Of a stretch of DNA of 64,000 nt, positions 17,038-25,393 are shown piece after piece; position 1 is the stretch's first letter, and each line of letters opens with the position of its first letter. A program made the translations under genes and the position numbers. The stretch lies in contig NZ_RQGD01000024.1 of NCBI RefSeq assembly GCF_004770745.1, forward strand, positions 1-64,000, given 5' to 3'. Below the pieces are notes generated by a model. That model saw only the letters and a list, made by a program, of their open reading frames with translations, was not told the DNA's origin and searched no databases. The stretch comes from Leptospira ognonensis (GTDB lineage Bacteria; Spirochaetota; Leptospiria; Leptospirales; Leptospiraceae).

Positions 17038-17903
17038 AACTCGTTATAACTTATATTCTATTTATTCTAAATTTGTTATGGTTGATACCAATTATCTATC
17101 CTCTTCTTTTACTTAAAATTCCACCATTCAGATCCATCCGTGGCTTTGCGGATCGAGTTTTAGTGGGTATTGGTGAGATTTGGATTGGAAATAATTATCA
17201 GATTTCTTGGTTGATGTATGGAATTAAATTTGATGTTGAAGGACTTAATCATCCAGAAATTTCACATGACAAGAGTTACTTAATTGTAAGTAACCACCAA
17301 TCATGGGCTGATGTTTACGTCATTCAGTCCGTCTTGAATCGAAAAGTCCCGTTTATCAGATTTTTCATTAAAAGTTCACTGAAGTGGGTTCCGATTCTTG
17401 GTCAAGCATGGATGGCGCTAGACTTCCCTTTCGTACGAAGAAGTAAGAAGGCTGATCTTATTAAGAATCCAGCCTTAGCAAATCAGGATTTGCAAAATGT
17501 TCGTAACGTCTGTCAGAAATTTAAGGAGATTCCTTTTTGTATTTTAAATTTTGTGGAGGGTCATAGACGCACTCCCGAACGAATGAAAAAGTTAATTAAG
17601 AAAAATCCTTACAAGTATCTATTAAGAGCAAATAGTGGAGGCATTTCAGTTGTGGCAACTGAGTTGAAAGAGAAATTGCATGGAGTGCTTGATTTAACCT
17701 TAATTTATCCAGATGATCAATCTAGCTTTCTGGACTTAATGAAGGGAGATGTACAAGCCATCCGTGTTGTAGTGGATTTCATACCGATTGCTGAAGTTCC
17801 CATTGAGGCTTTGCCACAGTATGCGGCCATGTCTAAGAAAATGAAACGATGGATTGATGAGAGATGGCAGAAAAAAGATGAACTTCTCGCGAGTTCGTAC
17901 TAG
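17034..17903 (+). CDS. 1-acyl-glycerol-3-phosphate acyltransferase family protein
   Basis: The 289-residue membrane acyltransferase starts at ATG 17034, overlapping the cupin stop. It has an N-terminal hydrophobic segment (about 5-27) and the PlsC motifs: VSNHQSWADVY (NHxxxxD), a substrate-binding FPFVRRSKK block, and NFVEGHRRTPER (EGxR-like, where the usual FPEGTR is FVEGHR). It resembles the YihG/LCLAT-type subgroup, which acylates phosphatidic acid or lysophospholipids at the inner membrane. The operon with SDR and cupin suggests a lipid-modification role. Confidence 0.88.
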   Translation: MKLVITYILFILNLLWLIPIIYPLLLLKIPPFRSIRGFADRVLVGIGEIWIGNNYQISWLMYGIKFDVEGLNHPEISHDKSYLIVSNHQSWADVYVIQSVLNRKVPFIRFFIKSSLKWVPILGQAWMALDFPFVRRSKKADLIKNPALANQDLQNVRNVCQKFKEIPFCILNFVEGHRRTPERMKKLIKKNPYKYLLRANSGGISVVATELKEKLHGVLDLTLIYPDDQSSFLDLMKGDVQAIRVVVDFIPIAEVPIEALPQYAAMSKKMKRWIDERWQKKDELLASSY

Positions 17904-18043
17904 TGCATTTCCTAAGTGGATGTAGCGCTTTCTGGATTTTTTTTAGTCATTTGAAATATAATTTATGACAGATGTTAGATTCTGAAATTTTCTTTCGTTA
18001 ATTTATTTACCAAACAGGGCATTATTATAGAACGAGATATACC

Positions 18044-19564
18044 ATGTCTGAATCAAAGCCTACACAATTAGAATACAGAGAAAATCTCGGTCTTCATACG
18101 AATATCTTAGACATTGACCACCCCATCCAGGAAAACCAGCCTTTTCATTTTAAATTCTACAACATGAACCAGAATGTAGAGAATACTCTCTACCAAACTT
18201 TGGATCGATTTTTGTTACAACTCGATGTGATCTCGATTCGAGATTCTGTGCTCGCAGCGGTCAAAGAAATGGTGACAAATGCGATCAAAGCAAATGTGAA
18301 ACGAGTTTATTTTCATGCTACAAATAAGAACATCTTAAATGAAGAAGAATATAACGAGAAGATGAATGACTTCAAAAGAGATTATCTTGAAGAGCGAGAT
18401 CTCTATGAAGAAGGGCTCATCAAACACAATTATGGTGTTTTTGTATCTTTTGTTCATAACAAATCTCTAATGCGAATTCGCATTATGAACAACATACAAC
18501 TTGCACCAGAGGAAATAAAAAGAATCCAGTTTCGTATCGATCGTGCGAGGACCTATAATGATTTGGCAGAAGCTTTTATGGATGCTTCGAATGAGCAGGA
18601 AGGAGCCGGACTCGGTCTCATCATGACTCTTATGATGTTAAAGAATGATGGTTTGAGTGATTCAGCTTTTAAGTTTGAAAGTGTCGGGAATAAAACTATG
18701 TTCACCATAGACATTCCAGCGTATTTACCGAAGGAATCTGTCGAGTCAGAAAAGGTAGAAAAACTAATTGCCGATGTTGATAATCTACCAACCTTTCCCA
18801 AAACAATCCAGGACATACAACAAGCCATTGATAAACCAAACTCAAGTATTGGTAATATTGCGGAAATGATCAAGAGGGACATTGCTCTTTCGGCCAACAT
18901 TCTAAAGCTTTCAAACTCAGCAGCATTTCGCCGTGGTGATAAAGTCGAGTCCTTAGATCGTGCAATCCAATTGATTGGTTTAAAAGAATTACAATCACTT
19001 TTGTATTCACTTGGCACAAAACAGATATTAGAGGATAGATTCCCTGCGTTTCAGGCCATTTGGGAAAAATCAAACGAATCTGCTTTTTATGCAAAAATGA
19101 TCGGCCAAAAAATGGCTTTAAATAAAAGTTCAATTAGTAATTTGGTCGCCTCCGCTTTGTTACATGACATTGGAGAAATTTTGCTACTTTCTTACGAACC
19201 AGAAAGTATGGGAAAGATTCGAAATTATTCAACTTCCAAAGAACTGGCATCGGCAATCTCGATGGAAGAATCTGCTTTTGGGATCACTCATTCCAAGCTA
19301 GGTGCTCACGTTGGTGCAAAATGGAATTTCCCAGATCTTTACATTCGTGCGATGGAATACCACCATAGACCGCTCTTAGCAGAAGAATTTCATTATGAAA
19401 TAGTTTTCCCCATTTACCTTGCAGACATGATGATACTCGTCAACCACAAGGAGGCAAAATCCTCAGAAATTCCTGAAGAGATTTTGAAATTTTGTAAATT
19501 TGCATCGAAAGGCGACTTCGATTCCTTTCGAACAAAGATCAGAGAGCAGTTCCAAGTCGTTTAA
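18044..19564 (+). CDS. GHKL ATPase-like domain fused to HDOD domain
   Basis: This 506-residue cytoplasmic protein has an N-terminal (about 50-225) histidine-kinase-like ATP-binding fold: AAVKEMVTNAIKANVKRVYF is an N-box, and EQEGAGLGLIMTLMMLKND a G-box. No HisKA dimerisation domain is present. The C-terminal half is an HDOD domain (LPTFPKTIQDI, SANILKLSNSAAFRRG, LVASALLHDIGEILLLSYEP), a degenerate HD fold used in signalling. The combination suggests a regulator that senses ATP or partner proteins, like anti-sigma-type GHKL proteins. A 140-base upstream gap holds no gene. It ends with a 4-base convergent overlap with msrA. Confidence 0.85.
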   Translation: MSESKPTQLEYRENLGLHTNILDIDHPIQENQPFHFKFYNMNQNVENTLYQTLDRFLLQLDVISIRDSVLAAVKEMVTNAIKANVKRVYFHATNKNILNEEEYNEKMNDFKRDYLEERDLYEEGLIKHNYGVFVSFVHNKSLMRIRIMNNIQLAPEEIKRIQFRIDRARTYNDLAEAFMDASNEQEGAGLGLIMTLMMLKNDGLSDSAFKFESVGNKTMFTIDIPAYLPKESVESEKVEKLIADVDNLPTFPKTIQDIQQAIDKPNSSIGNIAEMIKRDIALSANILKLSNSAAFRRGDKVESLDRAIQLIGLKELQSLLYSLGTKQILEDRFPAFQAIWEKSNESAFYAKMIGQKMALNKSSISNLVASALLHDIGEILLLSYEPESMGKIRNYSTSKELASAISMEESAFGITHSKLGAHVGAKWNFPDLYIRAMEYHHRPLLAEEFHYEIVFPIYLADMMILVNHKEAKSSEIPEEILKFCKFASKGDFDSFRTKIREQFQVV

Positions 19565-20208
19565 TCTTTTAATTTGCCTTTGTATGTATTTCTAAATAAT
19601 TCATATCTAGGAATAGAAACATTCACCACATACGATTGGTTAGGATTTTTTCGGATGAAATCTTGGTGGTAACCTTCTGCTTGGTAAAAGGCATTTAATT
19701 TTTTGATTTCTGTCACGATCGGCGATTTAAAGCGTTTCGACTGTGAGGTTTCTTTCAGTACCGACTCAGCTTCTAATTTTTCATTTTCCGTAATGTAAAA
19801 AAGGATGGAGCGGTAAGAGGAGCCAGAATCGGGACCTTGCCTGTCTTTGGTGGTCGGATCGTGAGAGGTAAAAAATACGCGACAAAGTTCTTTATAGGAA
19901 ATTTTTGTAGGATCGTAAATCACATAAACGGTCTCCGCATGTTCCGTTGTTTCGGTATTCACTGTTTCATACGTAGGATTTTCCGTGATTCCACCTGCAT
20001 AGCCCGAAATGGCCTCTTCCACACCGTATACTGACTCGAAAATATGTTCAGAACACCAAAAGCAACCTTCGGCGAAGGCTGCGATGGCCTTCCCATTTGG
20101 TGCCGTAAGAGGGAGTGTTTTTACAATGTTGTTGTTTTCCGAGAAGGCAGAACAGGATAAAAGCAGGAAAAGGAAAAACGACGGCATTGGCAATTTTTTG
20201 CGAATCAT
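19561..20208 (-). CDS. msrA: Exported peptide-methionine (S)-S-oxide reductase
   Basis: The enzyme reduces methionine-S-sulfoxide in proteins. The catalytic motif FAEGCFWCSEHIFE is present, with YAGGITENPTYETV, TEHAETVYVIYD, FFTSHDPTTKDRQGPDSGSS and the EGYHQDF end. The second Cys of GCFWC is typical for the family. A signal peptide precedes it (MIRKKLPMPSFFLFLLLSCS), possibly a lipoprotein signal, placing it in the periplasm where oxidised envelope proteins would be repaired. Two close ATG codons (20214, 20208) are equally possible starts. No msrB adjoins. Confidence 0.93.
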   Translation of the reverse strand: MIRKKLPMPSFFLFLLLSCSAFSENNNIVKTLPLTAPNGKAIAAFAEGCFWCSEHIFESVYGVEEAISGYAGGITENPTYETVNTETTEHAETVYVIYDPTKISYKELCRVFFTSHDPTTKDRQGPDSGSSYRSILFYITENEKLEAESVLKETSQSKRFKSPIVTEIKKLNAFYQAEGYHQDFIRKNPNQSYVVNVSIPRYELFRNTYKGKLKD

Positions 20209-20282
20209 ACTCATTAGATTGATTTTTTCCAACGAAACCAAAAAAAAACAAACATCCCGGTCCATCATTTTGCACTATTTGT

Positions 20283-20311
20283 TTGACAAGTAAACCTTTG
20301 TATAGTATTTT
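20283..20311 (+). promoter_or_regulatory. Candidate promoter before a hairpin leader
   Basis: TTGACA at 20283-20288 is followed 17 bases later by TATTTT (20306-20311). A TATAGT also overlaps but its spacing is too short. It lies upstream of the terminator hairpin and the HEAT-like gene. Confidence 0.4.
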
Positions 20312-20340
20312 GGTTATGGGCTTTCCAACCATTTGATAGG

Positions 20341-20387
20341 GGAGCTCGGAGGCCAAAGAAATTACCTCCGAACTCCTCCCTTTTTTT
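20341..20387 (+). terminator. Intrinsic terminator or attenuator
   Basis: The stem GGAGCTCGGAGG (20341-20352) pairs with CCTCCGAACTCC (20365-20376), with one C-A mismatch and a 12-base loop, and a run of seven T follows (20381-20387). A smaller hairpin (GGTT...AACC, about 20312-20330) precedes it. As it sits between a likely promoter and the gene at 20440, it may attenuate that gene or end a short RNA of about 65 bases. Confidence 0.65.
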
Positions 20388-20439
20388 AGATTTCTGAGTG
20401 CCTTTTCCCTGTTTTTAATCCATAATGGGATCAGACGGT

Positions 20440-21579
20440 ATGAGAATTCTAATCCTCCTTTTTTCAACCTTTATCATTTCTTTTTTGCCTATACCGGCGA
20501 CAGACCTTCAGAAAGTTAAAAAATCAAAATTGATTTATGAATCGATTCTAAAAAATGGATGGCTGGAAGAAAAGCGAGAGCTTGGTTACAAGCTCGGAAA
20601 AATGGGTGAGGAGGCAGAACCTTTCATTTTAAAATTATATGATGCAGAGAGTTATTGGGATCGATATGCAGCCATAACAGCTTCCTCGATTTATAAGTCC
20701 GATAAAATTAACGAGCGTTTGGTTGATTCATATCTGCGTGATCATATGGTAGAAGTCGAGTCAGAACAATTGTTACTTTCTCAAACAGATAGTTATACCG
20801 CTACCTTACTGGAGAAATGGGATACGGAGTTAAGAGAAGAGCCAAAAAAAAAGATTTTAAGATTGCTAGCCATATCCAAAGATCCTCGCGCGAAAGAATT
20901 TATCAAAGCAGAAATTGAAGATCAAAAATCAAAGTATCGAAGTTCTGCATTCCAATGGTTTTGTTCCAAGAATGATATTAAAGATAACGACTATATCCGA
21001 TCCAAATTAGCAGACAAAGTTTTAAGATCCTTCGTCCTTAAATACATATTGGAAACAGGTGATAAAAAGGATAAAAAATTGATGTTAGATGTTTTGTCAG
21101 AAGAATCTATTGGGAACACTGATTTTACGTATGCACTAGGCGGAGTGAAGAAGTGGGGGAATTTTCAAGAGCAGGAAGCCGAGTATACCAAGACACTACA
21201 AAACACCAAGCATGAGGAATCTTTAAAATTATATGCAATCCTTTTGTTTGGCGAGTTTCGATCTGAGGCAATACGTGATTCTCTTTGTGGACTCGCGAAA
21301 AATGCACGAGATCAATCGTTACGTCTGACCGCGTCAGAAGTTTTAATTCCGTTCCAGGATGTTAAAAATATTGAATGCCTCAAAAGGATTTCTACCGAGG
21401 AATACCAAACAGCTTCAAAAAGCTTTGGTTTTGTCGATGCCGTTGCCATGTTTGCAACACTTGGAATCTCAAATATAATGAAGGGGATCCAAGAAAATAG
21501 GTCTCGGTCGAGTTTTTTAGGAAGACAAACTGAGATCAAAAAACATCTTCAATTTTTAGAATTGAAAATAAAGGAATGA
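20440..21579 (+). CDS. Exported HEAT-like repeat protein
   Basis: ATG at 20440 gives a 379-residue protein with a signal peptide (MRILILLFSTFIISFLPIPA). The rest is nearly all helical with spaced D/A/L-rich pairs: ELGYKLGKMGEEAEPFILKL, SYWDRYAAITASSIYKSD, KDPRAKEFIKAEIEDQKSKY, LRLTASEVLIPFQDVKN. This is typical of HEAT/PBS-like helical repeats used for protein binding. No catalytic residues are seen. It is probably periplasmic. It is coupled to the DUF2237 gene (overlap ATGA) and may be attenuated by the upstream terminator. Confidence 0.7.
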   Translation: MRILILLFSTFIISFLPIPATDLQKVKKSKLIYESILKNGWLEEKRELGYKLGKMGEEAEPFILKLYDAESYWDRYAAITASSIYKSDKINERLVDSYLRDHMVEVESEQLLLSQTDSYTATLLEKWDTELREEPKKKILRLLAISKDPRAKEFIKAEIEDQKSKYRSSAFQWFCSKNDIKDNDYIRSKLADKVLRSFVLKYILETGDKKDKKLMLDVLSEESIGNTDFTYALGGVKKWGNFQEQEAEYTKTLQNTKHEESLKLYAILLFGEFRSEAIRDSLCGLAKNARDQSLRLTASEVLIPFQDVKNIECLKRISTEEYQTASKSFGFVDAVAMFATLGISNIMKGIQENRSRSSFLGRQTEIKKHLQFLELKIKE

Positions 21580-21968
21580 GAAACATGAAAATGCATGCTT
21601 CCGAAAATGTTTTGGGTGGGAAGTTACTTCCATGTTCAGAGGACCCTCTTACAGGATTCTTTCGAGATTCTTGCTGCAATACCTCCGATGAAGATCATGG
21701 GTCTCATACGGTTTGCATTCAGGCAACAGAAGCCTTCCTGATTTCGCAAAAAGATTCGGGTAACGATCTGATGACTCCCAGACCAGAATACCAGTTTCCC
21801 GGAGTAAAACCTGGTGAAAAATGGTGTCTTTGTGCTAGCAGATGGCTTGAGGCCTATCGCAATGGTGTGGCTCCGATGGTGTTCTTGGAATCTACTCACA
21901 AGCGTGCCTTGGAAATCATTCCACTAGAAACCTTAGAAAGATTTGCAGTGGAGACAGGATCGCTTTAA
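21576..21968 (+). CDS. DUF2237 family protein
   Basis: This 130-residue protein matches the small conserved DUF2237 family. The diagnostic blocks are NVLGGKLLPCSEDPLTGFFR, DSCCNTSDEDHGSHTVC, NDLMTPRPEYQFPGVKPGE, KWCLCASRWLEAYRNGVAP and ESTHKRALEII. Five conserved Cys and several His/Asp suggest metal binding. The biochemical function is unknown. The ATG overlaps the preceding TGA, and the gene tail overlaps the convergent phospholipase C-like gene by 4 bases. Confidence 0.88.
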   Translation: MRNMKMHASENVLGGKLLPCSEDPLTGFFRDSCCNTSDEDHGSHTVCIQATEAFLISQKDSGNDLMTPRPEYQFPGVKPGEKWCLCASRWLEAYRNGVAPMVFLESTHKRALEIIPLETLERFAVETGSL

Positions 21969-23233
21969 GGCACTTTTAGAGAATCAAGATAAGACCTCGT
22001 CTGGCTGGAGGTATTTGCGAGTAGCTTTGCGAGGATTTTATGAATTGGATGGCTTTCTTCATAAACCATCTCGTATTTCAATATTCCTAACTGCTCAATC
22101 TCATAATCAGCCTCAATGGCAGCATCATAGGCTTGTTTTGAAATTACATTTCGTACAGAATCAAAATCGAAGGTAGACACGGAATTCGTGTTTGGTGTTG
22201 TTTGTAATGACCTGTAAACAATATGGTCTTTATTTCTTGTAAAAAGTAAATCTTTTATGAGATAGTATTGATACTCTTCAATCAGAGTATGTCGATTAGA
22301 AATGTAATCGATCATTTTTTCTTTGGAACCCGGAAGTCCAATCATTGCCAATAATTGTACGCCAATTTGTTTTCCAGCACCTACTCGAGGTAATACCGAA
22401 GAATGGTAAGGCTGAGTTAAATCTTGGATATAATGCAGTGCCCAGCCAGCAAATCTGTATCCCCAGTACGGATGTCCTGTTTTAAATGCATGTTCTGAGA
22501 GTTTTGTAAATTGGTAGATGCGATATTCGGGATATGTCTTTTTTAAAAAGCCAGCCAAGGTAAAAATGAGGGAAGACTCATGATAGAATCCCATGTGGAA
22601 GGGAGCCTGTGATGAAAATTCATATTTGGGGTTACCAAAGGATTGTTCACCAAAGCCATATACCTTTCCGAATTCAGAATCGCTGTCAGAAAATAAATAC
22701 ATATCTAGATCATAATCTGGTTCGTCCACAGCCGTAATTAGAACTTCTGCAGGTGTAACGCTTGTTCCCACAGACAAAGGAAGGAATGTTTCATTTGTTA
22801 GTTTCCCTAACTCATGTAAGGTTGTAATTTCTTTTAGTAAGGAAGAAGGTTTTTTTGCCAGGACATCTGCCGCCTGTTTATATAATGCAGGTTTGTGGCT
22901 CGGGTTCACTCGCAAGGCTTTAAAAAATAAAGGTACAGCAGTATCTGCTTTCATTTTAATCGGATCAAATTTTAAATCTTCTGAAGGAATAGGGCAATGT
23001 GGCAGCTTTGAGGCGATAAAAGAATCTGCTTCATTTAGTACCTGAGCTAGACTATTTTTCTCCTTTAATAGGAAGGATTCCAAGGATTCGACCTTCACAT
23101 TGGCCGGAGGTTTTAACTTCCAATGTTCTCGTAAGATCAGATACGTAATTCCTGCATGGTTGTTCCAAGCCGAGACCGGTGATATGGAAAATAGAACTGT
23201 GAGAATCAGAATTACATAGTTGAGAGGTTTCAT
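21965..23233 (-). CDS. Zinc-dependent phospholipase C / S1-P1 nuclease-like exported enzyme
   Basis: ATG at 23233 gives 422 residues. The signal peptide MKPLNYVILILTVLFSISPV-SA ends just before Trp23, as in zinc phospholipase C, where the mature N-terminal Trp ligates zinc. Further ligand candidates follow: His26 (WNNHAG), His213 (FHMGFYHE), His267-x3-Asp271-x5-His277 (ALHYIQDLTQPYHSS), and His315-x3-Glu319 (NRHTLIEEY). The H-x3-E pattern is closer to phospholipase C than to P1 nuclease (H-x3-D). A long insert near residues 30-170 is unusual for the family. The start overlaps the TGA of the SH3 gene (ATGA), forming one operon. Confidence 0.82.
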   Translation of the reverse strand: MKPLNYVILILTVLFSISPVSAWNNHAGITYLILREHWKLKPPANVKVESLESFLLKEKNSLAQVLNEADSFIASKLPHCPIPSEDLKFDPIKMKADTAVPLFFKALRVNPSHKPALYKQAADVLAKKPSSLLKEITTLHELGKLTNETFLPLSVGTSVTPAEVLITAVDEPDYDLDMYLFSDSDSEFGKVYGFGEQSFGNPKYEFSSQAPFHMGFYHESSLIFTLAGFLKKTYPEYRIYQFTKLSEHAFKTGHPYWGYRFAGWALHYIQDLTQPYHSSVLPRVGAGKQIGVQLLAMIGLPGSKEKMIDYISNRHTLIEEYQYYLIKDLLFTRNKDHIVYRSLQTTPNTNSVSTFDFDSVRNVISKQAYDAAIEADYEIEQLGILKYEMVYEESHPIHKILAKLLANTSSQTRSYLDSLKVP

Positions 23234-24063
23234 TTTATATCCTGTAACTTTTTGCCATTCCATTTCTTCATACTTACCGAGTATTCATTGATGGATTCAT
23301 CATCTAAATCATAACTTCTTGTAATTTCAAGTATAGTATTTGTTTGGCTTTTGTATTCCTTTCTACCTATGGAGGGATCCTTCGCTAGTATATCTCCTGG
23401 GAATAAGATCCAAGTGTCCATACAGGACGGTGGATCACAAGCGCCAGGATTCCAGCTAAAGAATTCTCCTATTTTTCCGTTCTCTGTGATACGCAATATT
23501 GTTTCTTCTTGTTGTCCATATTCTATTTCCGAATATACTAAATAACGAAAACCAATCAAAAAGCCTGGATTCGGAGAGAATACTTCGCCTTTATAGAATG
23601 TAAATTTCCAGTCCTCGTTTGCGACGGGTCCAGGAGAAAGAGTTAATGAAGAAACAAGTTTGCCTCCCTTTAATAATTTAAATTCTATTTTTTTCGTATT
23701 GGCGCCTGGATTTCTAATGAGGAGTTGAAAGCCTCCGATTTCAGTGGCTCCATCAGCGAGTAGTGCTCCCCATACGAATCCTTTTTTATCTCCTGTTTGG
23801 ATTTCATACCAATACTCCTTTGTGAGTCCTTGGGCTAGGAGAATGTTAGTTTGTTTGATGATTTTTACTGGATCGCCAGGTTGGAGTTTTGCGATCACTT
23901 CAGACTTCAAACTCGAATCTTTTCTTATATTTACATTTTCACCGAAGACGAGATATGTTTTATTTTCCGCTTTTACGGGCAGGATATTGTCCCAATGGTT
24001 TTGTCCAAGGAGAGGTAATGTAAATGGTAGGAAAAAAAGGATACTGATCGCGCGAAAAAGCAT
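23230..24063 (-). CDS. Exported SH3-like domain protein
   Basis: ATG at 24063 begins MLFRAISILFFLPFTLPLLG, a signal peptide; an earlier frame start at 24156 has no leader. A bacterial SH3 (SH3b) module lies at about residues 40-105: TYLVFGENVNIRKDSSLKSE, KLQPGDPVKIIKQ and EYWYEIQTGDKKGFVWGALL. A beta-rich C-terminal domain of unknown family follows. SH3b modules often bind peptidoglycan or peptides. It is translationally coupled to the phospholipase C-like enzyme and may anchor it to the cell wall (inference). It is divergent from the propeller-tubulin cassette. Confidence 0.75.
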   Translation of the reverse strand: MLFRAISILFFLPFTLPLLGQNHWDNILPVKAENKTYLVFGENVNIRKDSSLKSEVIAKLQPGDPVKIIKQTNILLAQGLTKEYWYEIQTGDKKGFVWGALLADGATEIGGFQLLIRNPGANTKKIEFKLLKGGKLVSSLTLSPGPVANEDWKFTFYKGEVFSPNPGFLIGFRYLVYSEIEYGQQEETILRITENGKIGEFFSWNPGACDPPSCMDTWILFPGDILAKDPSIGRKEYKSQTNTILEITRSYDLDDESINEYSVSMKKWNGKKLQDIK

Positions 24064-24189
24064 GATTGAACATATCTGACACAAGAAACGGGTCAATAAA
24101 AATTGGAGTTGAATTGCTCGCTTTTCTAGAGAATCGTTTTTTTTTCTTCCTTTCATATCCGAAAATAGTATTATAGAACCAGGTCTCCT

Positions 24190-25383
24190 ATGTCATTTGT
24201 ATACAAAGAACTGAAAGCATTTTCTCCGAAGGATAACTTACGCCTAGATGAGACATTTAAAGTGGCAGGTGGTGTTCCTAGTGCCGATAACGCCCTAGCT
24301 GAGCTAGAAAGTGAATCTCAAAATCCAGAACAACTCCCAGGCACAGGTTTTTTAAACTTTCGAACCAAGGCACATATTACAGCAGGTTTAGTCGCCGTAA
24401 ACGCTCCTGCTGAGACAAACTACTTGCTTGTAGCAAATCATAAAGGCGAAATCATTTTATTACAAATACAAGGGGACAAAGTAAATGTAGCCTGGAGCCT
24501 AAATGTGCCTGGCGCCATCTATAGAACTCCCATCGTTGTTGGTGAACATGCATTTGTTGTTACAAAACAAGGTTTGCTTGTTGCCATTTCCATTAAATTT
24601 GATGGGAATGGTCATCCAATTCCTGGAACCATCGCATGGCAAAAGCACCTTGGACTCACTGTATTTTCAAAACTTTTAACCACAGGTAGAATTGTTATCG
24701 TTGCTGCGATCAGTGGTATACAAGCATATGACTGCTTCTTTTCATCTGAAAACAATGCTGGAACATTTGGTGATAAACTATGGGAGCATAAATTAGATGG
24801 TCTAGTTTCTTCTCCTGCTATTGACGGAAGTACCCTCTTTATTGGAAGTGAAGACAAACACTTTTACGCTCTTCGTTACGGTGGAGAGGGAGCAAGTTCT
24901 TTATGGTCTTACAAAACGGAAGGTCCCATACGGAGTAAACCATGCATATCTCAAAAGGGAAATTTTGTGTTAGTTGGCTCTTTAGATGGCTTCGTTTACT
25001 GTTTCGATAGAGTGAGCGGACAATTGATCTGGTCCTTTCCGGCACGGAGTGCTGTCCAATCTGATCTCGTTTCTTATGTGATTGGCAATGATGAGTATTT
25101 TCTATTTGGAAATGATGACGGCTCTTTCTTCTGCTTAAACTCTTATGGAAAATTACAATGGTCTTTTAAGACGAACGGTCGTATCCGAAGTGAAGCGCTT
25201 GTTACAGGGGATAATGTTTACTTTGGATCCGAAGACAATCATCTATATGGTTTAAAAACGATCACAGGTCAACTATCTCTCAAATATAATACGGACGGGA
25301 ATTTAAATGGGAAGCCTGTCATTTGTGAGAATCGACTATATATCGGATCTACTGATTCTTTCGTTCACGGCGTTTATATCTAG
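24190..25383 (+). CDS. PQQ-type beta-propeller protein, cytosolic
   Basis: This 397-residue protein lacks a signal peptide. A ~55-residue N-terminal extension precedes about seven PQQ-like blades, each near AWxxxxxG...SxPxxxxxxxxxGsxDgxxYxxd: WSLNVPGAIYRTPIVVGEH, WEHKLDGLVSSPAIDGS, LWSYKTEGPIRSKP, LIWSFPARSAVQ, LQWSFKTNGRIRSEA, LSLKYNTDGNLNGK. Such propellers normally bind proteins or redox cofactors; here the lack of export and the neighbours suggest a scaffold. It is the first gene of the tubulin-like cassette, with the next gene starting 10 bases later. Confidence 0.82.
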   Translation: MSFVYKELKAFSPKDNLRLDETFKVAGGVPSADNALAELESESQNPEQLPGTGFLNFRTKAHITAGLVAVNAPAETNYLLVANHKGEIILLQIQGDKVNVAWSLNVPGAIYRTPIVVGEHAFVVTKQGLLVAISIKFDGNGHPIPGTIAWQKHLGLTVFSKLLTTGRIVIVAAISGIQAYDCFFSSENNAGTFGDKLWEHKLDGLVSSPAIDGSTLFIGSEDKHFYALRYGGEGASSLWSYKTEGPIRSKPCISQKGNFVLVGSLDGFVYCFDRVSGQLIWSFPARSAVQSDLVSYVIGNDEYFLFGNDDGSFFCLNSYGKLQWSFKTNGRIRSEALVTGDNVYFGSEDNHLYGLKTITGQLSLKYNTDGNLNGKPVICENRLYIGSTDSFVHGVYI

Positions 25384-25393
25384 CGGGGAAAAA

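Noticed and set aside
17904..18043. Possible tRNA or small RNA in the 140-base gap
   Set aside because: No cloverleaf, GTTCRA-like loop or hairpin-terminator pattern is visible; it is AT-rich promoter-type sequence.
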